Positions 25,466-35,542 of a stretch of 64,000 nt of DNA are shown piece by piece. The translations under genes were made by a program, and so were the position numbers. The notes under the pieces were generated by a model. That model was given only the letters and a program-made list of their open reading frames with translations. It did not search any database and was not told the DNA's origin. Positions within the stretch are counted from its first letter, which is position 1; each line of letters opens with the position of its first letter. The stretch comes from an uncultured bacterium (lineage in GTDB: Bacteria; Bacteroidota; Bacteroidia; Bacteroidales; Bacteroidaceae), in assembly GCA_905215345.1 (NCBI GenBank), contig CAJMPR010000003.1:1-64000 (forward strand). The letters run 5' to 3'.

Positions 25466-28400
25466 ACCTGCGTTTCTTCATAGACCGACCGGTATTTTCG
25501 GGTGTCATCTCCGTGGTGATTGTCCTGATGGGCGTTATCGCCATACAAGCCCTCCCCGTGGAGCAATATCCCGACATCGCCCCGCCCACCATCAACGTAT
25601 GGGCTACCTATCCCGGCGCGAATGCCGAGACGGTGCAGAAAGCCGTGATTGTTCCTCTGGAAGAGGCCATCAACGGCGTGGAGGACATGACCTACATGAC
25701 CTCCACGGCATCCAATACAGGCGATGCTTCCATCAACATCTATTTCAAGCAGGGTGCCAACGCCGACATGGCGGCGGTCAATGTGCAGAACCGGGTGAAC
25801 GGCGTGTTGAGCCAGCTTCCGGCAGAAGCGACCAAGACCGGCGTCACCACCGAGAAGCAGCAGAACGCCGAGTTGCTGACATTCGCCCTCTATAGCCCCG
25901 ACAACCGTTTCGACCAGACCTTTCTCAACAATTACGTGAAGATTAACGTGGAGCCGCGATTGAAACGTATCGGCGGTGTGGGAAAGGCACAACTGTTCGG
26001 TTCCAACTACAGTATGCGCCTCTGGTTGCGCCCCGACAAGATGGCACAGTACGGACTGATTCCCGATGACATCTCCTCCGTGCTGGCGAAGCAGAACATC
26101 GAGGCGGCAACCGGTTCGTTCGGAGCCAATCACCCCACGGCAAACGAATACACGATGAAGTATCGCGGCCGCCTCTCCACAGCGGAAGAGTTCGGCGAGC
26201 TGGTCATCAAGTCCCTGCCCGGGGGTGATGTGTTGCGGCTGAAAGATGTCGCCGACGTGGAGTTGGGCGATGAATACTACAGCTATTCCACCGAAGTGAA
26301 CGGACATCCGGCTGCCTTCATGCTCATCAACCAGAAAGCGGGCTCCAACGCTTCAAGCACCATCAATGAGATTCACGAGGTGCTCGATGAAATTGAACGC
26401 GACCTGCCGGAAGGTGCGGAGTTTGTGGTGCTGACCGATACCAACAAGTTCCTGTATGCCTCCATCAATTCTGTCATACGGACGCTTATCGAGGCGATAC
26501 TTCTGGTTATCGTGGTGGTGTATGTGTTCTTGCAGGACATCAAGTCCACGCTCATTCCCACGGTTTCCATCTTCGTCTCCATCATCGGCACGTTTGCCGT
26601 GATGTCGCTGATAGGCTTTTCCATCAACCTGCTCACGCTTTTCGCCCTTGTGCTTGCCATCGGCACGGTGGTGGACGATGCCATCGTGGTGGTGGAGGCG
26701 GTGCAGGCGAAGTTCGACGAAGGCTACCAGTCGCCGGTACTTGCCGCCGATGATGCCATGAAGGGCGTTTCGTCCGCCATTCTCACCTCTACCATTATCT
26801 TTATGGCGGTGTTTATCCCTGTGGCAATGATGGGCGGCACTTCCGGGGCGTTCTATGCCCAGTTCGGTATCACGATGGCGGTTGCCGTGGGCATATCGGC
26901 TATCAATGCGTTCACCCTTTCTCCGGCGTTGTGTGCTTTGTTCCTGAAACCTTATATCGACGAGCACGGAAACACGAAGAACAATTTTGCGGCACGCTTC
27001 CGTAAGGCATTTAATGCCGTATTCGAGCGTCTGAGCCGCCGTTATGTGCGTGGTGTACTGTATATCATCCATTGCCGATGGTTGCTGTGGGGAACGATTG
27101 CCGCCTCGTTCGGGTTGCTGGTCTTGCTGGTCAATATCACGAAGACAGGACTTATTCCGCAGGAAGACACCGGCACGGTGATGGTAAGCATGAACACAAA
27201 GCCCGGCTCCTCCATGGCGCAGACCAACAAGGTGATGGCGCGTATCAACAACCGTCTTGACAGCATCTCTGAGATTGAGTACAGCGGAGCGGTCGGAGGA
27301 TTCTCATTCAGCGGTTCCGGTCCTTCACAGGCAATGTATTTCATGACACTTAAAGATTGGAACCAACGCAAGGATGAAGGGCAATCGGTGGATGACGTGA
27401 TAGGCAAGATTTATGCCGCTACCGCTGATGTTCCCGATGCCACGGTGTTTGCCATGTCACCGCCGATGATTGCCGGCTACGGCATGGGCAACGGTTTTGA
27501 ACTCTACTTGCAGGACAAAACGGGCGGAGACGTTGCCGCATTCAAGAAGGAGGCTGATAAATTTGTAGAGGCACTGTCCCGCCGTCCCGAAATCGGAGAG
27601 GTCTATTCGTCTTTTGCCGCAGACTATCCTCAGTATTGGGTGGATATTGACGCGGCGAAATGCGAGCAGTCGGGCGTATCTCCTGCCGATGTGTTGTCCA
27701 CGCTTTCCGGGTATTATACCGGGTCGTATGTATCGGACTTCAACCGTTTCTCCAAACTCTATCACGTCACTATGCAGGCACCGGCGGAGTACCGCATCAA
27801 TACGGAGTCGCTCAACCTGATGTACGTGCGTACTTCCGATGGCAGCATGGCACCGCTGAGCCAGTTCGTGCGCCTGACCAAGACCAACGGACCTTCCGAC
27901 CTTACGCGCTTCAACCTTTTCAATGCCATCGCCATCAACGGCTCTCCGGCATCGGGCTACAGTTCCGGTCAGGCCATCAAGGCGATTGGCGAGACGGCAC
28001 GTGAGGTGCTTCCTGCCACTTGCAGCTACGAGTTCGGGGGATTATCGCGTGAGGAGAGCAAGACCACCAACAATGCCGCAATGATATTCATGCTCTGTAT
28101 GGTCTTGATATACCTGATACTGTGCGCCCTCTACGAAAGCGTGTTCATCCCGTTTGCCGTGTTGCTGTCCGTGCCTTGCGGACTGATGGGCAGCTTCCTG
28201 TTCGCATGGATGTTCGGATTGGAGAACAACATTTATATGCAGACCGGACTGATCATGATTATCGGACTGCTTGCCAAGACCGCCATTCTGCTGACCGAAT
28301 ATGCTGGTAAGCGACGGTCGGAAGGCATGACATTGGCACAGGCGGCATACAGCGCGGCAAAGGTTCGCCTGCGCCCTATCCTGATGACCGTCTTGTCGAT

Positions 28401-28575
28401 GGTGTTCGGTCTTATTCCGCTGATGATGGCCCATGGCGTGGGTGCCAATGGCAGCCGCTCGCTTGCCACAGGTGTAATAGGCGGCATGATAGTGGGTACA
28501 TTGGCATTGCTGTTCCTCGTGCCGTCGCTGTTCATCACATTTCAATACATTCAAGAACGAGTTAAACGTAATTAA
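25462..28575 (+). CDS. RND multidrug efflux pump (HAE1/AcrB-like)
   Basis: A 1037-residue proton-driven pump. It has the duplicated RND layout: first membrane helix (FFIDRPVFSGVISVVIVLMGV), two large periplasmic loops, and two groups of helices around ~340-540 and ~870-1030. The proton-relay acidic pair lies in GTVVDDAIVVVEAV and the second-half equivalent in GLLAKTAILLTEY. Length and motifs are complete, so it should work. Substrates cannot be read from sequence; drugs, bile acids or dyes are typical. Confidence 0.95.
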   Translation: MNLRFFIDRPVFSGVISVVIVLMGVIAIQALPVEQYPDIAPPTINVWATYPGANAETVQKAVIVPLEEAINGVEDMTYMTSTASNTGDASINIYFKQGANADMAAVNVQNRVNGVLSQLPAEATKTGVTTEKQQNAELLTFALYSPDNRFDQTFLNNYVKINVEPRLKRIGGVGKAQLFGSNYSMRLWLRPDKMAQYGLIPDDISSVLAKQNIEAATGSFGANHPTANEYTMKYRGRLSTAEEFGELVIKSLPGGDVLRLKDVADVELGDEYYSYSTEVNGHPAAFMLINQKAGSNASSTINEIHEVLDEIERDLPEGAEFVVLTDTNKFLYASINSVIRTLIEAILLVIVVVYVFLQDIKSTLIPTVSIFVSIIGTFAVMSLIGFSINLLTLFALVLAIGTVVDDAIVVVEAVQAKFDEGYQSPVLAADDAMKGVSSAILTSTIIFMAVFIPVAMMGGTSGAFYAQFGITMAVAVGISAINAFTLSPALCALFLKPYIDEHGNTKNNFAARFRKAFNAVFERLSRRYVRGVLYIIHCRWLLWGTIAASFGLLVLLVNITKTGLIPQEDTGTVMVSMNTKPGSSMAQTNKVMARINNRLDSISEIEYSGAVGGFSFSGSGPSQAMYFMTLKDWNQRKDEGQSVDDVIGKIYAATADVPDATVFAMSPPMIAGYGMGNGFELYLQDKTGGDVAAFKKEADKFVEALSRRPEIGEVYSSFAADYPQYWVDIDAAKCEQSGVSPADVLSTLSGYYTGSYVSDFNRFSKLYHVTMQAPAEYRINTESLNLMYVRTSDGSMAPLSQFVRLTKTNGPSDLTRFNLFNAIAINGSPASGYSSGQAIKAIGETAREVLPATCSYEFGGLSREESKTTNNAAMIFMLCMVLIYLILCALYESVFIPFAVLLSVPCGLMGSFLFAWMFGLENNIYMQTGLIMIIGLLAKTAILLTEYAGKRRSEGMTLAQAAYSAAKVRLRPILMTVLSMVFGLIPLMMAHGVGANGSRSLATGVIGGMIVGTLALLFLVPSLFITFQYIQERVKRN

Positions 28576-29934
28576 ATGAAGAAGACAACCATATTTATAT
28601 TATCAACTTTGATGCTTACCGGCTGCGGCACATACAGCCGGTATCATCGGGCTGGCATCCGGACAGAAAATCTGTATTGGAACTTATCTGTTGATATTGA
28701 TACAACAAACATCGCCTCCATGTCATGGCGGGAGATGTTCACCGACCGGGAACTTCAGTCTTTGATTGAGGCAGGACTTGAGCAAAATACAGACCTCAAT
28801 GTGGCACGCCTGCGGGTTGAAGCGGCTGAGGCAGCTTTGATGACGGCAAAACTGTCCTATCTCCCTTCATTGGGAATCAATGCCGAAGGTGGTGGTAGCC
28901 GCTACGATGGGGCGACCGCAAAGACATACAATGTCAGGGCGACCGCAAGTTGGGAACTGGATATATTCGGTAAATTCACGGCTGCGAAGCGTGGCGCGGT
29001 TGTCGCATGGCAGGGAAGTCGTGACTATCAGCAAGCCGTACAGACACAACTCATCGCCACGATAGCAGACAGTTATTATACACTTGCCTTGCTTGACGAA
29101 CAAATGTCTATAAACAATCGGACTTTGGAAAACTGGCGGGCTACCGTGCGCACACTCGAAGCGTTGAAAAAGGTGGGCAAGGCGAATGAAGCCGGGGTAT
29201 TGCAGGCAAAGGCAAACGTGATGCAACTTGAATCATCGCAACTGGCTATATGCAAAAGTGTCTCTGAAACAGAGAATGCTTTGTCTGCGATACTTGCCAT
29301 GCCTTCGCAACCGATTGAACGGAGTAGCCTGGACGAAGCATCCTTCCCTGATACTATCTCTATCGGAGTTCCTTTGCAGTTGCTTTCCAATCGTCCCGAT
29401 GTGCGTCAGGCTGAAATGGAACTGGCACAAGCGTTTTACGCCACCCATGTAGCCCGCTCTGCCTTCTACCCCAATATCACTCTTTCGGGCACATTGGGTT
29501 GGACTAACAATGGAGGTGGAGCAATCACCAATCCCGGACAATGGTTGTTCAACGCCATCGGTTCCCTGACACAACCGCTATTCAACCGTGGCACGAATAT
29601 CGCCAACTTGAAGATTGCACAAACTAAACAGGAAGAAGCCAAATTATTATTCCAACAGTCATTGCTGAACGCAGGAAAGGAGGTGAACGATGCATTAACC
29701 ACCTGGCAGACGGCTAAGTCGCAATATGAGATAAACACCCGGCAGGTTGAAACCTTGCGTGAAGCTGTGCGAAAGACAGAACTGCTGATGAGCCATTCTT
29801 CCACCAGCTATCTGGAAGTGCTTACAACACAACAATCCCTGCTGAGCGCAGAACAAGCACAGGCGCAGGACAGGTTTGGCGAGATACAGGGAATCATCAA
29901 CCTCTACCATGCTTTGGGTGGAGGATGCAGGTAA
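28576..29934 (+). CDS. TolC/OprM-family outer-membrane efflux lipoprotein
   Basis: A 452-residue outer-membrane channel. The lipoprotein signal is MKKTTIFILSTLMLTGC. Two OEP repeats are visible (WRE..FTDRELQSLIEAGLEQNTDLNVA and LLSNRPDVRQAEMELAQAF; helical tails QLIATIADSYYTLALL and AGKEVNDALTTWQTA). It begins right after the pump stop codon. With the adaptor and pump it completes a tripartite efflux system. Confidence 0.93.
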   Translation: MKKTTIFILSTLMLTGCGTYSRYHRAGIRTENLYWNLSVDIDTTNIASMSWREMFTDRELQSLIEAGLEQNTDLNVARLRVEAAEAALMTAKLSYLPSLGINAEGGGSRYDGATAKTYNVRATASWELDIFGKFTAAKRGAVVAWQGSRDYQQAVQTQLIATIADSYYTLALLDEQMSINNRTLENWRATVRTLEALKKVGKANEAGVLQAKANVMQLESSQLAICKSVSETENALSAILAMPSQPIERSSLDEASFPDTISIGVPLQLLSNRPDVRQAEMELAQAFYATHVARSAFYPNITLSGTLGWTNNGGGAITNPGQWLFNAIGSLTQPLFNRGTNIANLKIAQTKQEEAKLLFQQSLLNAGKEVNDALTTWQTAKSQYEINTRQVETLREAVRKTELLMSHSSTSYLEVLTTQQSLLSAEQAQAQDRFGEIQGIINLYHALGGGCR

Positions 29935-30063
29935 AAAACGAAGCGGCGCTTCGCAATTATCAAAGTCAGACATTGACAAATCAAGGGTGAAAGAAAAGGA
30001 AATAAGAGGCACTGCCCATGAGTCAAAGAAATTTGCGGGCTGTTTGATAAAAAGAATATATGA

Positions 30064-32403
30064 ATGAAACTGAATTTCATGAGTACGAGATTTCTCCGCA
30101 TACTGGTTGCCGCTGGTTACCTGTTGATGTGCCTGTTGGCAGGTGGGATCATGTATCTGTGGCATTATGAATGGAAAGAGATTGAGGCATTGGAAACGGA
30201 GAACCAACGGATAAACAACTTCCGCCAAGAAATACATCATGTTTACGGTGAAATGACCGGGCTTTCTCTTTTGGGCGAAAGTGTGTTGGAGTGGGAAGAC
30301 GAGGATTTGGAGCATTACCATATTCGGCGTATGGCAGTGGACAGTATGCTATGCCGTTTCAAAACGGTTTATCCAGCAAGACAAATAGACAGTGTGCGCC
30401 ACTTGTTGGAAAGCAAGGAAAGGTTACTTCAGGGCATTGTGGAAGTATTAGATGAACAGGAAAGTTTGAACCAGAGGATTGCCGAGCGTGTACCCGTCAT
30501 TGCGGCAAGAAGCGCACAGGAACAACCACAGAAGTCGAAACGTAAAGGTTTCTTAGGTTTGTTTGGCAAAAAAGAAAAGCCGAAAACAACCGCCACGACT
30601 AACATGCTCCATGCACTGAACAGCAAGGAGATAGCACAACAACAGGCACAAAGCCGCCGTTTAGCAGCACAAACCAACAGCCTCGCCATGCGTAACAATA
30701 AGCTGAACTGACAACTGCAATCGCTTATCGGGCAGATGGACAGGAAAATAGAAAGTGACTTGCAAGGGCGTGAGATGGAAATAACCGCCATGCGTGAACG
30801 TTCGTTCCTGCAAATCGGCAGTCTGACAGGTTGTCTCTTTCTTCTTTTGGTTGTTTCTTATATCATTATTCACAGGGATATACGCCGTATTATACGGTAT
30901 AAATCAAAGACAGTCAGCCTGATAAAGCAACTCTATGAATCAGATATGCAAAACAAGGAACTGATTTCCTCCCGCAAGAAAGCCATGCACACCATTACCC
31001 ATGAACTGCGCACACCGCTGACAGCCATACACGGCTATGCGGAACTGATACAAGGACACGATACGGACAACATAAGCCGCTATGCAGAAAGTATCTTACA
31101 GGCAGCCGGTAGGATGATTGCCATGTTGAACACATTACTTGACTTTTTCCGGCTGGATAGTGGAAAGGAGAATGCGAATAGCGCCCCGTTTCGATTGCAG
31201 GGCATGGCAGACGCTTTATTGACAGAATTTATTCCTTTGGCGGAAGCAAAAGACTTGCGTTTTACGGTGGAATGTTGCGATGATGTTATCCTGATGGGTG
31301 ACAAGGAGCGCATCATGCAGGTCTGCGGCAATCTTTTATCCAATGCTGTCAAGTTCACGCAAAGCGGAAACGTATCGTTTCGTATGGAATATAACGGTAG
31401 TGTTCTTTCTATTGTAGTTGAAGATACAGGCAACGGAATGAGTGGAGAAGAACAGCAACGTGTGTTTGGTGCATTTGAACGTCTCTCCAATGCCGCCACA
31501 CAGGACGGTTTCGGATTGGGCTTGTCGATAGTGAAACGTATCGTGGATATGTTGGACGGTACAATCCGGTTGGACAGCGAGAAAGGCAAAGGCAGTCGTT
31601 TCACAATAGAATTACCCATGCAAACCGCTGATATTGCTGGCATCGAAAAGAAGAAAATGCAAGAGCAATATCAAGAGCCATACTTTGAACGCTCATATTC
31701 GGTCATTATGTTGGACGACAACGACATTCTTCTTTCGATGGCAAGGGATATGTATGCTCATTACGGCATCCATTGCGAGATATGCAACAATACGGGCGAC
31801 CTTATGGAAGCCATACGTACAAATGACTACGACCTGCTGATTACCGACTTGAAGATGCCGGAAACGAACGGCTACGAGGTGTTGGAACTTCTCCGTTCAT
31901 CGGACATCGGTAACTCGAAGACCATTCCTGTGGTAGTCGCTACGGCATCGGGAAGCTGTACCGAAGAAGAACTGCTGTCACAAGGCTTTTCCGCCTGCCT
32001 GTTCAAACCGTTTGACCTGTCGGAACTGATGGCGGTGTCGGAGAAATGCCTTTCCCCCTTGCTGTCTGACAAGGAGGAACAGCCCGACCTGACATCCTTG
32101 TTGGCGTATGGCGACAAGGTGGCAATGCTCGACAAGCTGATAACCGAGACGGAAAAGGATATGCAAGCCATAAAGGAAGCTGGGGCAATGCTTGACCGCA
32201 AGGCTTTGGATATACAGGTACATCGTTTGCGCAGTTCGTGGGCGGTAATCCGTGCAGACAAACCACTCAGGGAGCTGCACCGCCTATTGCGTATGGAGGA
32301 GAATTGTGCGGACGAAGAAATCAGCAAAGCCATAGATGCAATGTTGGCTATGGGTAACAAGATAGTGGGACAAGCTAAAACACGAAAGGAGGACAAGCAA
32401 TGA
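30064..32403 (+). pseudogene. rteA: RteA-like hybrid sensor kinase split by an in-frame TGA
   Basis: One 780-codon frame is interrupted by TGA at 30709-30711. Before it: 215 residues with a membrane helix (ILVAAGYLLMCLLAGGIMYLW) and a coiled periplasmic part ending LAMRNNKLN. After it, in frame: QLQSLIGQMDRKIESD, a second helix, HisKA (THELRTPLTAIHGY), the ATPase lobe (NLLSNAVKFT, GFGLGLSIVK), a receiver (LLITDLKMPETNGY) and an Hpt-like end (HRLRSSWAV). TGA probably derives from CGA by one C-to-T change. The downstream fragment has an ATG at 30736 and could still make a kinase without the sensor. The pair with rteB matches CTnDOT regulation. Confidence 0.8.
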
Positions 32404-33704
32404 AAGTAATAGTGGTAGAGGACAATCCCGTATATAACGATTATATCTGCAACCTTTTGAAGAAAGGCGGTTTCGACACCGCACAGGCGTATCGGCTTTC
32501 CACCGCCAAGAAATTGTTGATGAAAGCCGGAGAGGAATACATCGTGCTTGCCGACCTTCGTCTGCCTGACGGAGAGGGTATCGACCTGTTACGATGGATG
32601 CGCAAGGAGGAAAAGCCGCAACCGTTTATCGTCATGACCGACTATGCCGAGGTGCATACGGCGGTGGAAAGTATGAAACTCGGCTCTGCCGATTATATCC
32701 CCAAACTGTTGGTGGAGGACAGGCTTGTCCCTCTCATCCGTTTACTGCACAAGGCACAGGAACAGAAAAGGCAGGGGCAGGTGCCAATATTCGTCCGTCA
32801 GGGAGCGGCATATCAGGAAATCAAGCGGCGTGTCCGGTTGGTTGCGCCCACCCGTTTGGGAGTGCTGATATGCGGAGAGAACGGCACGGGCAAGGAACAC
32901 ATCGCCCGTTATGTGCATACCCAAAGCAAACGTGCGGAAAAACCTTTCGTAACGGTGGACTGTGGAGCGTTGTCCCCGACATTGGCACAGTCCGCCTTCT
33001 TCGGACACGTCAAAGGGGCATTTACGGGAGCAGATTCTGCCCATGTGGGGTATTTTCAGGAAGCCGAAGGCGGCACATTGTTCCTTGACGAAGTGGGCAA
33101 CCTTCCGATGGAAATGCAGCGTATGTTACTCCGTGTCATACAGGAACACCGCTATCGTCCGATAGGAGCGAAAGAGGACAAGACCGCCGACGTACGTATC
33201 GTGGCGGCTACTAACGACGACTTGCAGAAAGCCGTCACCGAAAAGCGTTTCCGTGAGGACTTGCTCTATCGCCTGAAAGAATACACGATAACCGTACCAC
33301 CCTTGCGTGACTGTCAAGAGGACATATTGCCGTTGGCGGAGTTCTTTCTCGGACTGGCGAACAAGGAACTGGAGCGTAACATCAAAGGATTCAATGCTTC
33401 CGCCAATAACATCCTGCTTGCCTATCCGTGGCCGGGCAACGTCCGTGAATTAAAACAAAAGATACAGACGGCTGTCCTGCACGCGGAAGGCAACATGATA
33501 ACTGATAACGATTTGGAGTTAGGCAGAGAACAGCTATCTTCCTTTCCTTCCAGCTTCGCTCTCAAAAGTGAAGCAGAAGAGAAAGAACGGATTATCCGTG
33601 CCTTAGAGCAGGCGAAGGGAAAGAGACATCTTGCTGCCAAGTTGTTGGGAATAGGCAGGACAACGCTGTATAAAAAGATGAAAGAATATGGAATTGAATT
33701 GTAA
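32400..33704 (+). CDS. rteB: RteB-like sigma-54-dependent response regulator
   Basis: A 434-residue NtrC-type activator. Receiver domain (~1-120) with Asp52 in IVLADLRLPDGEG; AAA+ domain with Walker A GENGTGKEH, the sigma-54 contact motif GAFTGA (in VKGAFTGADS), Walker B GTLFLDEVG and RFREDLLYRL; C-terminal Fis-type HTH (GKRHLAAKLLGIGRTTLYKKM). Its start overlaps the end of the rteA-like frame by four bases. In CTnDOT, RteA/RteB drive excision and transfer after tetracycline; here they follow efflux genes rather than tetQ. Confidence 0.88.
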   Translation: MKVIVVEDNPVYNDYICNLLKKGGFDTAQAYRLSTAKKLLMKAGEEYIVLADLRLPDGEGIDLLRWMRKEEKPQPFIVMTDYAEVHTAVESMKLGSADYIPKLLVEDRLVPLIRLLHKAQEQKRQGQVPIFVRQGAAYQEIKRRVRLVAPTRLGVLICGENGTGKEHIARYVHTQSKRAEKPFVTVDCGALSPTLAQSAFFGHVKGAFTGADSAHVGYFQEAEGGTLFLDEVGNLPMEMQRMLLRVIQEHRYRPIGAKEDKTADVRIVAATNDDLQKAVTEKRFREDLLYRLKEYTITVPPLRDCQEDILPLAEFFLGLANKELERNIKGFNASANNILLAYPWPGNVRELKQKIQTAVLHAEGNMITDNDLELGREQLSSFPSSFALKSEAEEKERIIRALEQAKGKRHLAAKLLGIGRTTLYKKMKEYGIEL

Positions 33705-33728
33705 ATTGTAACCATAAGCAGTAAACAA

Positions 33729-33755
33729 GGGCAAGTATCAAACTCTTGCCCTCGT
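33729..33755. terminator. hairpin between rteB and the convergent small gene
   Basis: GGGCAAG (33729-33735) pairs with CTTGCCC (33745-33751) in the gap between the convergent genes. The T tract is poor, so termination is plausible but not strong. Confidence 0.5.
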
Positions 33756-33762
33756 TAAAAAC

Positions 33763-33936
33763 TCACTTTTCTTTTCGCACACCCTTAAACGGGGTACCAT
33801 CTTGTTTGACATCCATGAAACGCCCGGTATCTTTATCTCTTTTTACCCATTGTTCTGTTTTGGGATTAAAAACCTGTGAACGATTTTTCACTGCGCCATT
33901 GCGATGTCCGTCTCCAGACGGTGGATTTGTTGCCAT
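33763..33936 (-). CDS. small conserved protein downstream of the TIR/caspase operon
   Basis: A 57-residue basic protein, MATNPPSGDGHRNGAVK then RSQVFNPKTEQWVKRD and MDVKQDGTPFKGVRKEK. Proteins with this shape are widespread and small, but I know no function. It lies 63 bases after the second TIR gene on the same strand and could be the last gene of that operon. The ATG at 33936 is preferred over one seven codons upstream. Confidence 0.6.
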   Translation of the reverse strand: MATNPPSGDGHRNGAVKNRSQVFNPKTEQWVKRDKDTGRFMDVKQDGTPFKGVRKEK

Positions 33937-33999
33937 ATTCTTCCTTATTATGCACATCTCGAATTATGCAGTCGAGAACACACTGCTTGATGTTACAAA

Positions 34000-34542
34000 T
34001 TATTTCCGTATATACGAATTAATATCTTCCCCATAAATAGAATATTGCTCTGTGAAAACTCTCATTTCTTCTCTAATTCCATAAGGCATAATGTAAGGAT
34101 AAAGAAGTAGATATTCACGCCGAGGACTTACAGGCTTAGCATCTTTCGTAACAGGCATAATCATACATTTGCCTGTATGTCCATCTACTACCCCTAATTC
34201 CCATGGCATCCAATTACTTTTTCCAGCATCAGGCGATTGAGCGTAAATTAAAGATTTGCTATTCTTTAATCTTTGCTGTATCCTTTTCGCAGTATTTTTA
34301 TCTGTCTCATTTCTTTTCATGTTAGCATCGACAATACAGTCAAGATAGACCTTGAATCCCATGTTTGATAAAGCATAAAATATACCTTTTACAACATCCG
34401 AATCGGAAATGTTGTAAGAAAGAAATATATCAAACTGCTCATTCATTGGTAATCCTTGATAATTATCGCTGTATGTGCGTTGCTCGTAAAGAGACATTCT
34501 GTTCGTTATGGCACGAAAATGTGCCTCGCTAAAATATTCCAT
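34000..34542 (-). CDS. TIR-domain protein 2
   Basis: A 180-residue protein. An N-terminal ~30-residue helical lead (AHFRAITNRMSLYEQRTYSD) precedes a TIR domain: strand A FDIFLSYNISDSD, FYALSNMGFKVYLDC, KSLIYAQSPDAGKS and the WMPWELGVVDG helix with the probable catalytic Glu115. Bacterial TIR domains cleave NAD+ or make cyclic ADP-ribose-type signals. It starts seven bases after the caspase stop codon. It could be a second signal producer, an NADase effector or a regulator; sequence alone cannot decide. Confidence 0.8.
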   Translation of the reverse strand: MEYFSEAHFRAITNRMSLYEQRTYSDNYQGLPMNEQFDIFLSYNISDSDVVKGIFYALSNMGFKVYLDCIVDANMKRNETDKNTAKRIQQRLKNSKSLIYAQSPDAGKSNWMPWELGVVDGHTGKCMIMPVTKDAKPVSPRREYLLLYPYIMPYGIREEMRVFTEQYSIYGEDINSYIRK

Positions 34543-34549
34543 ATTCAAA

Positions 34550-35530
34550 TTAAATTCTTCCTTCGTTTACTAATCTCCAATAATATTTTCCTAACTCTGT
34601 TAACTTACATCCGGTACTATGCATTGCTGCAAAGTACATAAATTCTTCATCTATAGGTTTCACAAATCCTATGCTTTGTAGTTTTTGCAGCAGTTTAAAT
34701 TTCTTAACATTATTTAGGTCTGCATAGGGTATTACGTATTCATGATGCACAGACGGGTCGTTTGTGTCCTCGAAAGATGGATCTAGTGCTATATCTTTAT
34801 TCGGATCCACAAACAAGTTTGTTAGTTCACGAATGACTGACAACGACACTTGTGGTTCTACTTTACGTAATGGTGCAAATTCTGTAACATTGGTTTTAAA
34901 GACTGGTCTTTGGTCCCATGGTCCAAAAGAACGATCAATGTATGCATACACACCACCTATAGTAATATTCCCACAGAAATCTGATGCTCCTCCATTAAGT
35001 CCAGCGCAGAGTAACTCTGTGAAAAGGCCATGGCCACCAGCTTCCATCGCAACTTCATCTTCACGACAAGCTGTTAGAATAGAAACTCCTGTATTTAAAA
35101 TGCTGCCAGCATCTTGAAGATTATACTTCCCCATATTTCCAGAATGACAGCAGTCTAAGATTACAACTTTGTTATGAACATGAGAATTATTGACAATATT
35201 CATTATAGTTGACATCTGTATTCCTGTATAGTACAGACCGGGAGTGGATATGTCCTGTGGCATAACAATCTCTGCTCCTGTGTTATTTGCGTAACCGTGC
35301 CCAGAGAAATATAAAAGAGCTGTATCATTATCTCCAGCAAAAAGTTTTTGAATAGCCTCCATTACTTCTCCTGAAGTCTGTACATTTGGCATCATTTTAA
35401 CTCCAAAATTCGGAGAACCATCGCCATGTCGTTCAATTACAGCTTTAACGTTATTGATATCCTCTATACATCCTGTCAGTTCATTTCCCGCAGGATAATC
35501 ATTGATTCCAATTAACAGTGCTTTTTTCAT
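34550..35530 (-). CDS. caspase-like (C14) protease
   Basis: A 326-residue protein with an N-terminal caspase fold: KKALLIGINDY, GCIEDINNVKAVI, the catalytic His78 in LYFSGHGY and Cys128 in LDCCHSG, then ILTACREDEVA and GLFTELLCAGL. The family dyad is intact. Residues ~225-326 are a separate C-terminal module (RELTNLFVDPN; KKFKLLQKLQSIGFVKPIDE; TGCKLTELGKYYWRLV) that looks like a winged-helix or ligand-sensing part. It sits 12 bases after a ThsB-like TIR gene. In type IV Thoeris a caspase-like protease is activated by a TIR-made cyclic nucleotide, which is the likely logic here. Confidence 0.88.
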   Translation of the reverse strand: MKKALLIGINDYPAGNELTGCIEDINNVKAVIERHGDGSPNFGVKMMPNVQTSGEVMEAIQKLFAGDNDTALLYFSGHGYANNTGAEIVMPQDISTPGLYYTGIQMSTIMNIVNNSHVHNKVVILDCCHSGNMGKYNLQDAGSILNTGVSILTACREDEVAMEAGGHGLFTELLCAGLNGGASDFCGNITIGGVYAYIDRSFGPWDQRPVFKTNVTEFAPLRKVEPQVSLSVIRELTNLFVDPNKDIALDPSFEDTNDPSVHHEYVIPYADLNNVKKFKLLQKLQSIGFVKPIDEEFMYFAAMHSTGCKLTELGKYYWRLVNEGRI

Positions 35531-35542
35531 ACGGCCTCTGTG

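Noticed and set aside
25324..26307. 327-codon minus-strand open frame opposite the RND pump start
   Set aside because: Histidine- and glycine-rich antisense text over a full-length pump gene; no family features.
30709..30711. Selenocysteine or recoded TGA in the rteA-like gene
   Set aside because: No SECIS-like hairpin is seen, homologous kinases do not use selenocysteine, and a single CGA-to-TGA mutation explains it.
34764..35117. 117-codon plus-strand frame inside the caspase gene
   Set aside because: Antisense shadow of the caspase gene, whose catalytic motifs are intact.
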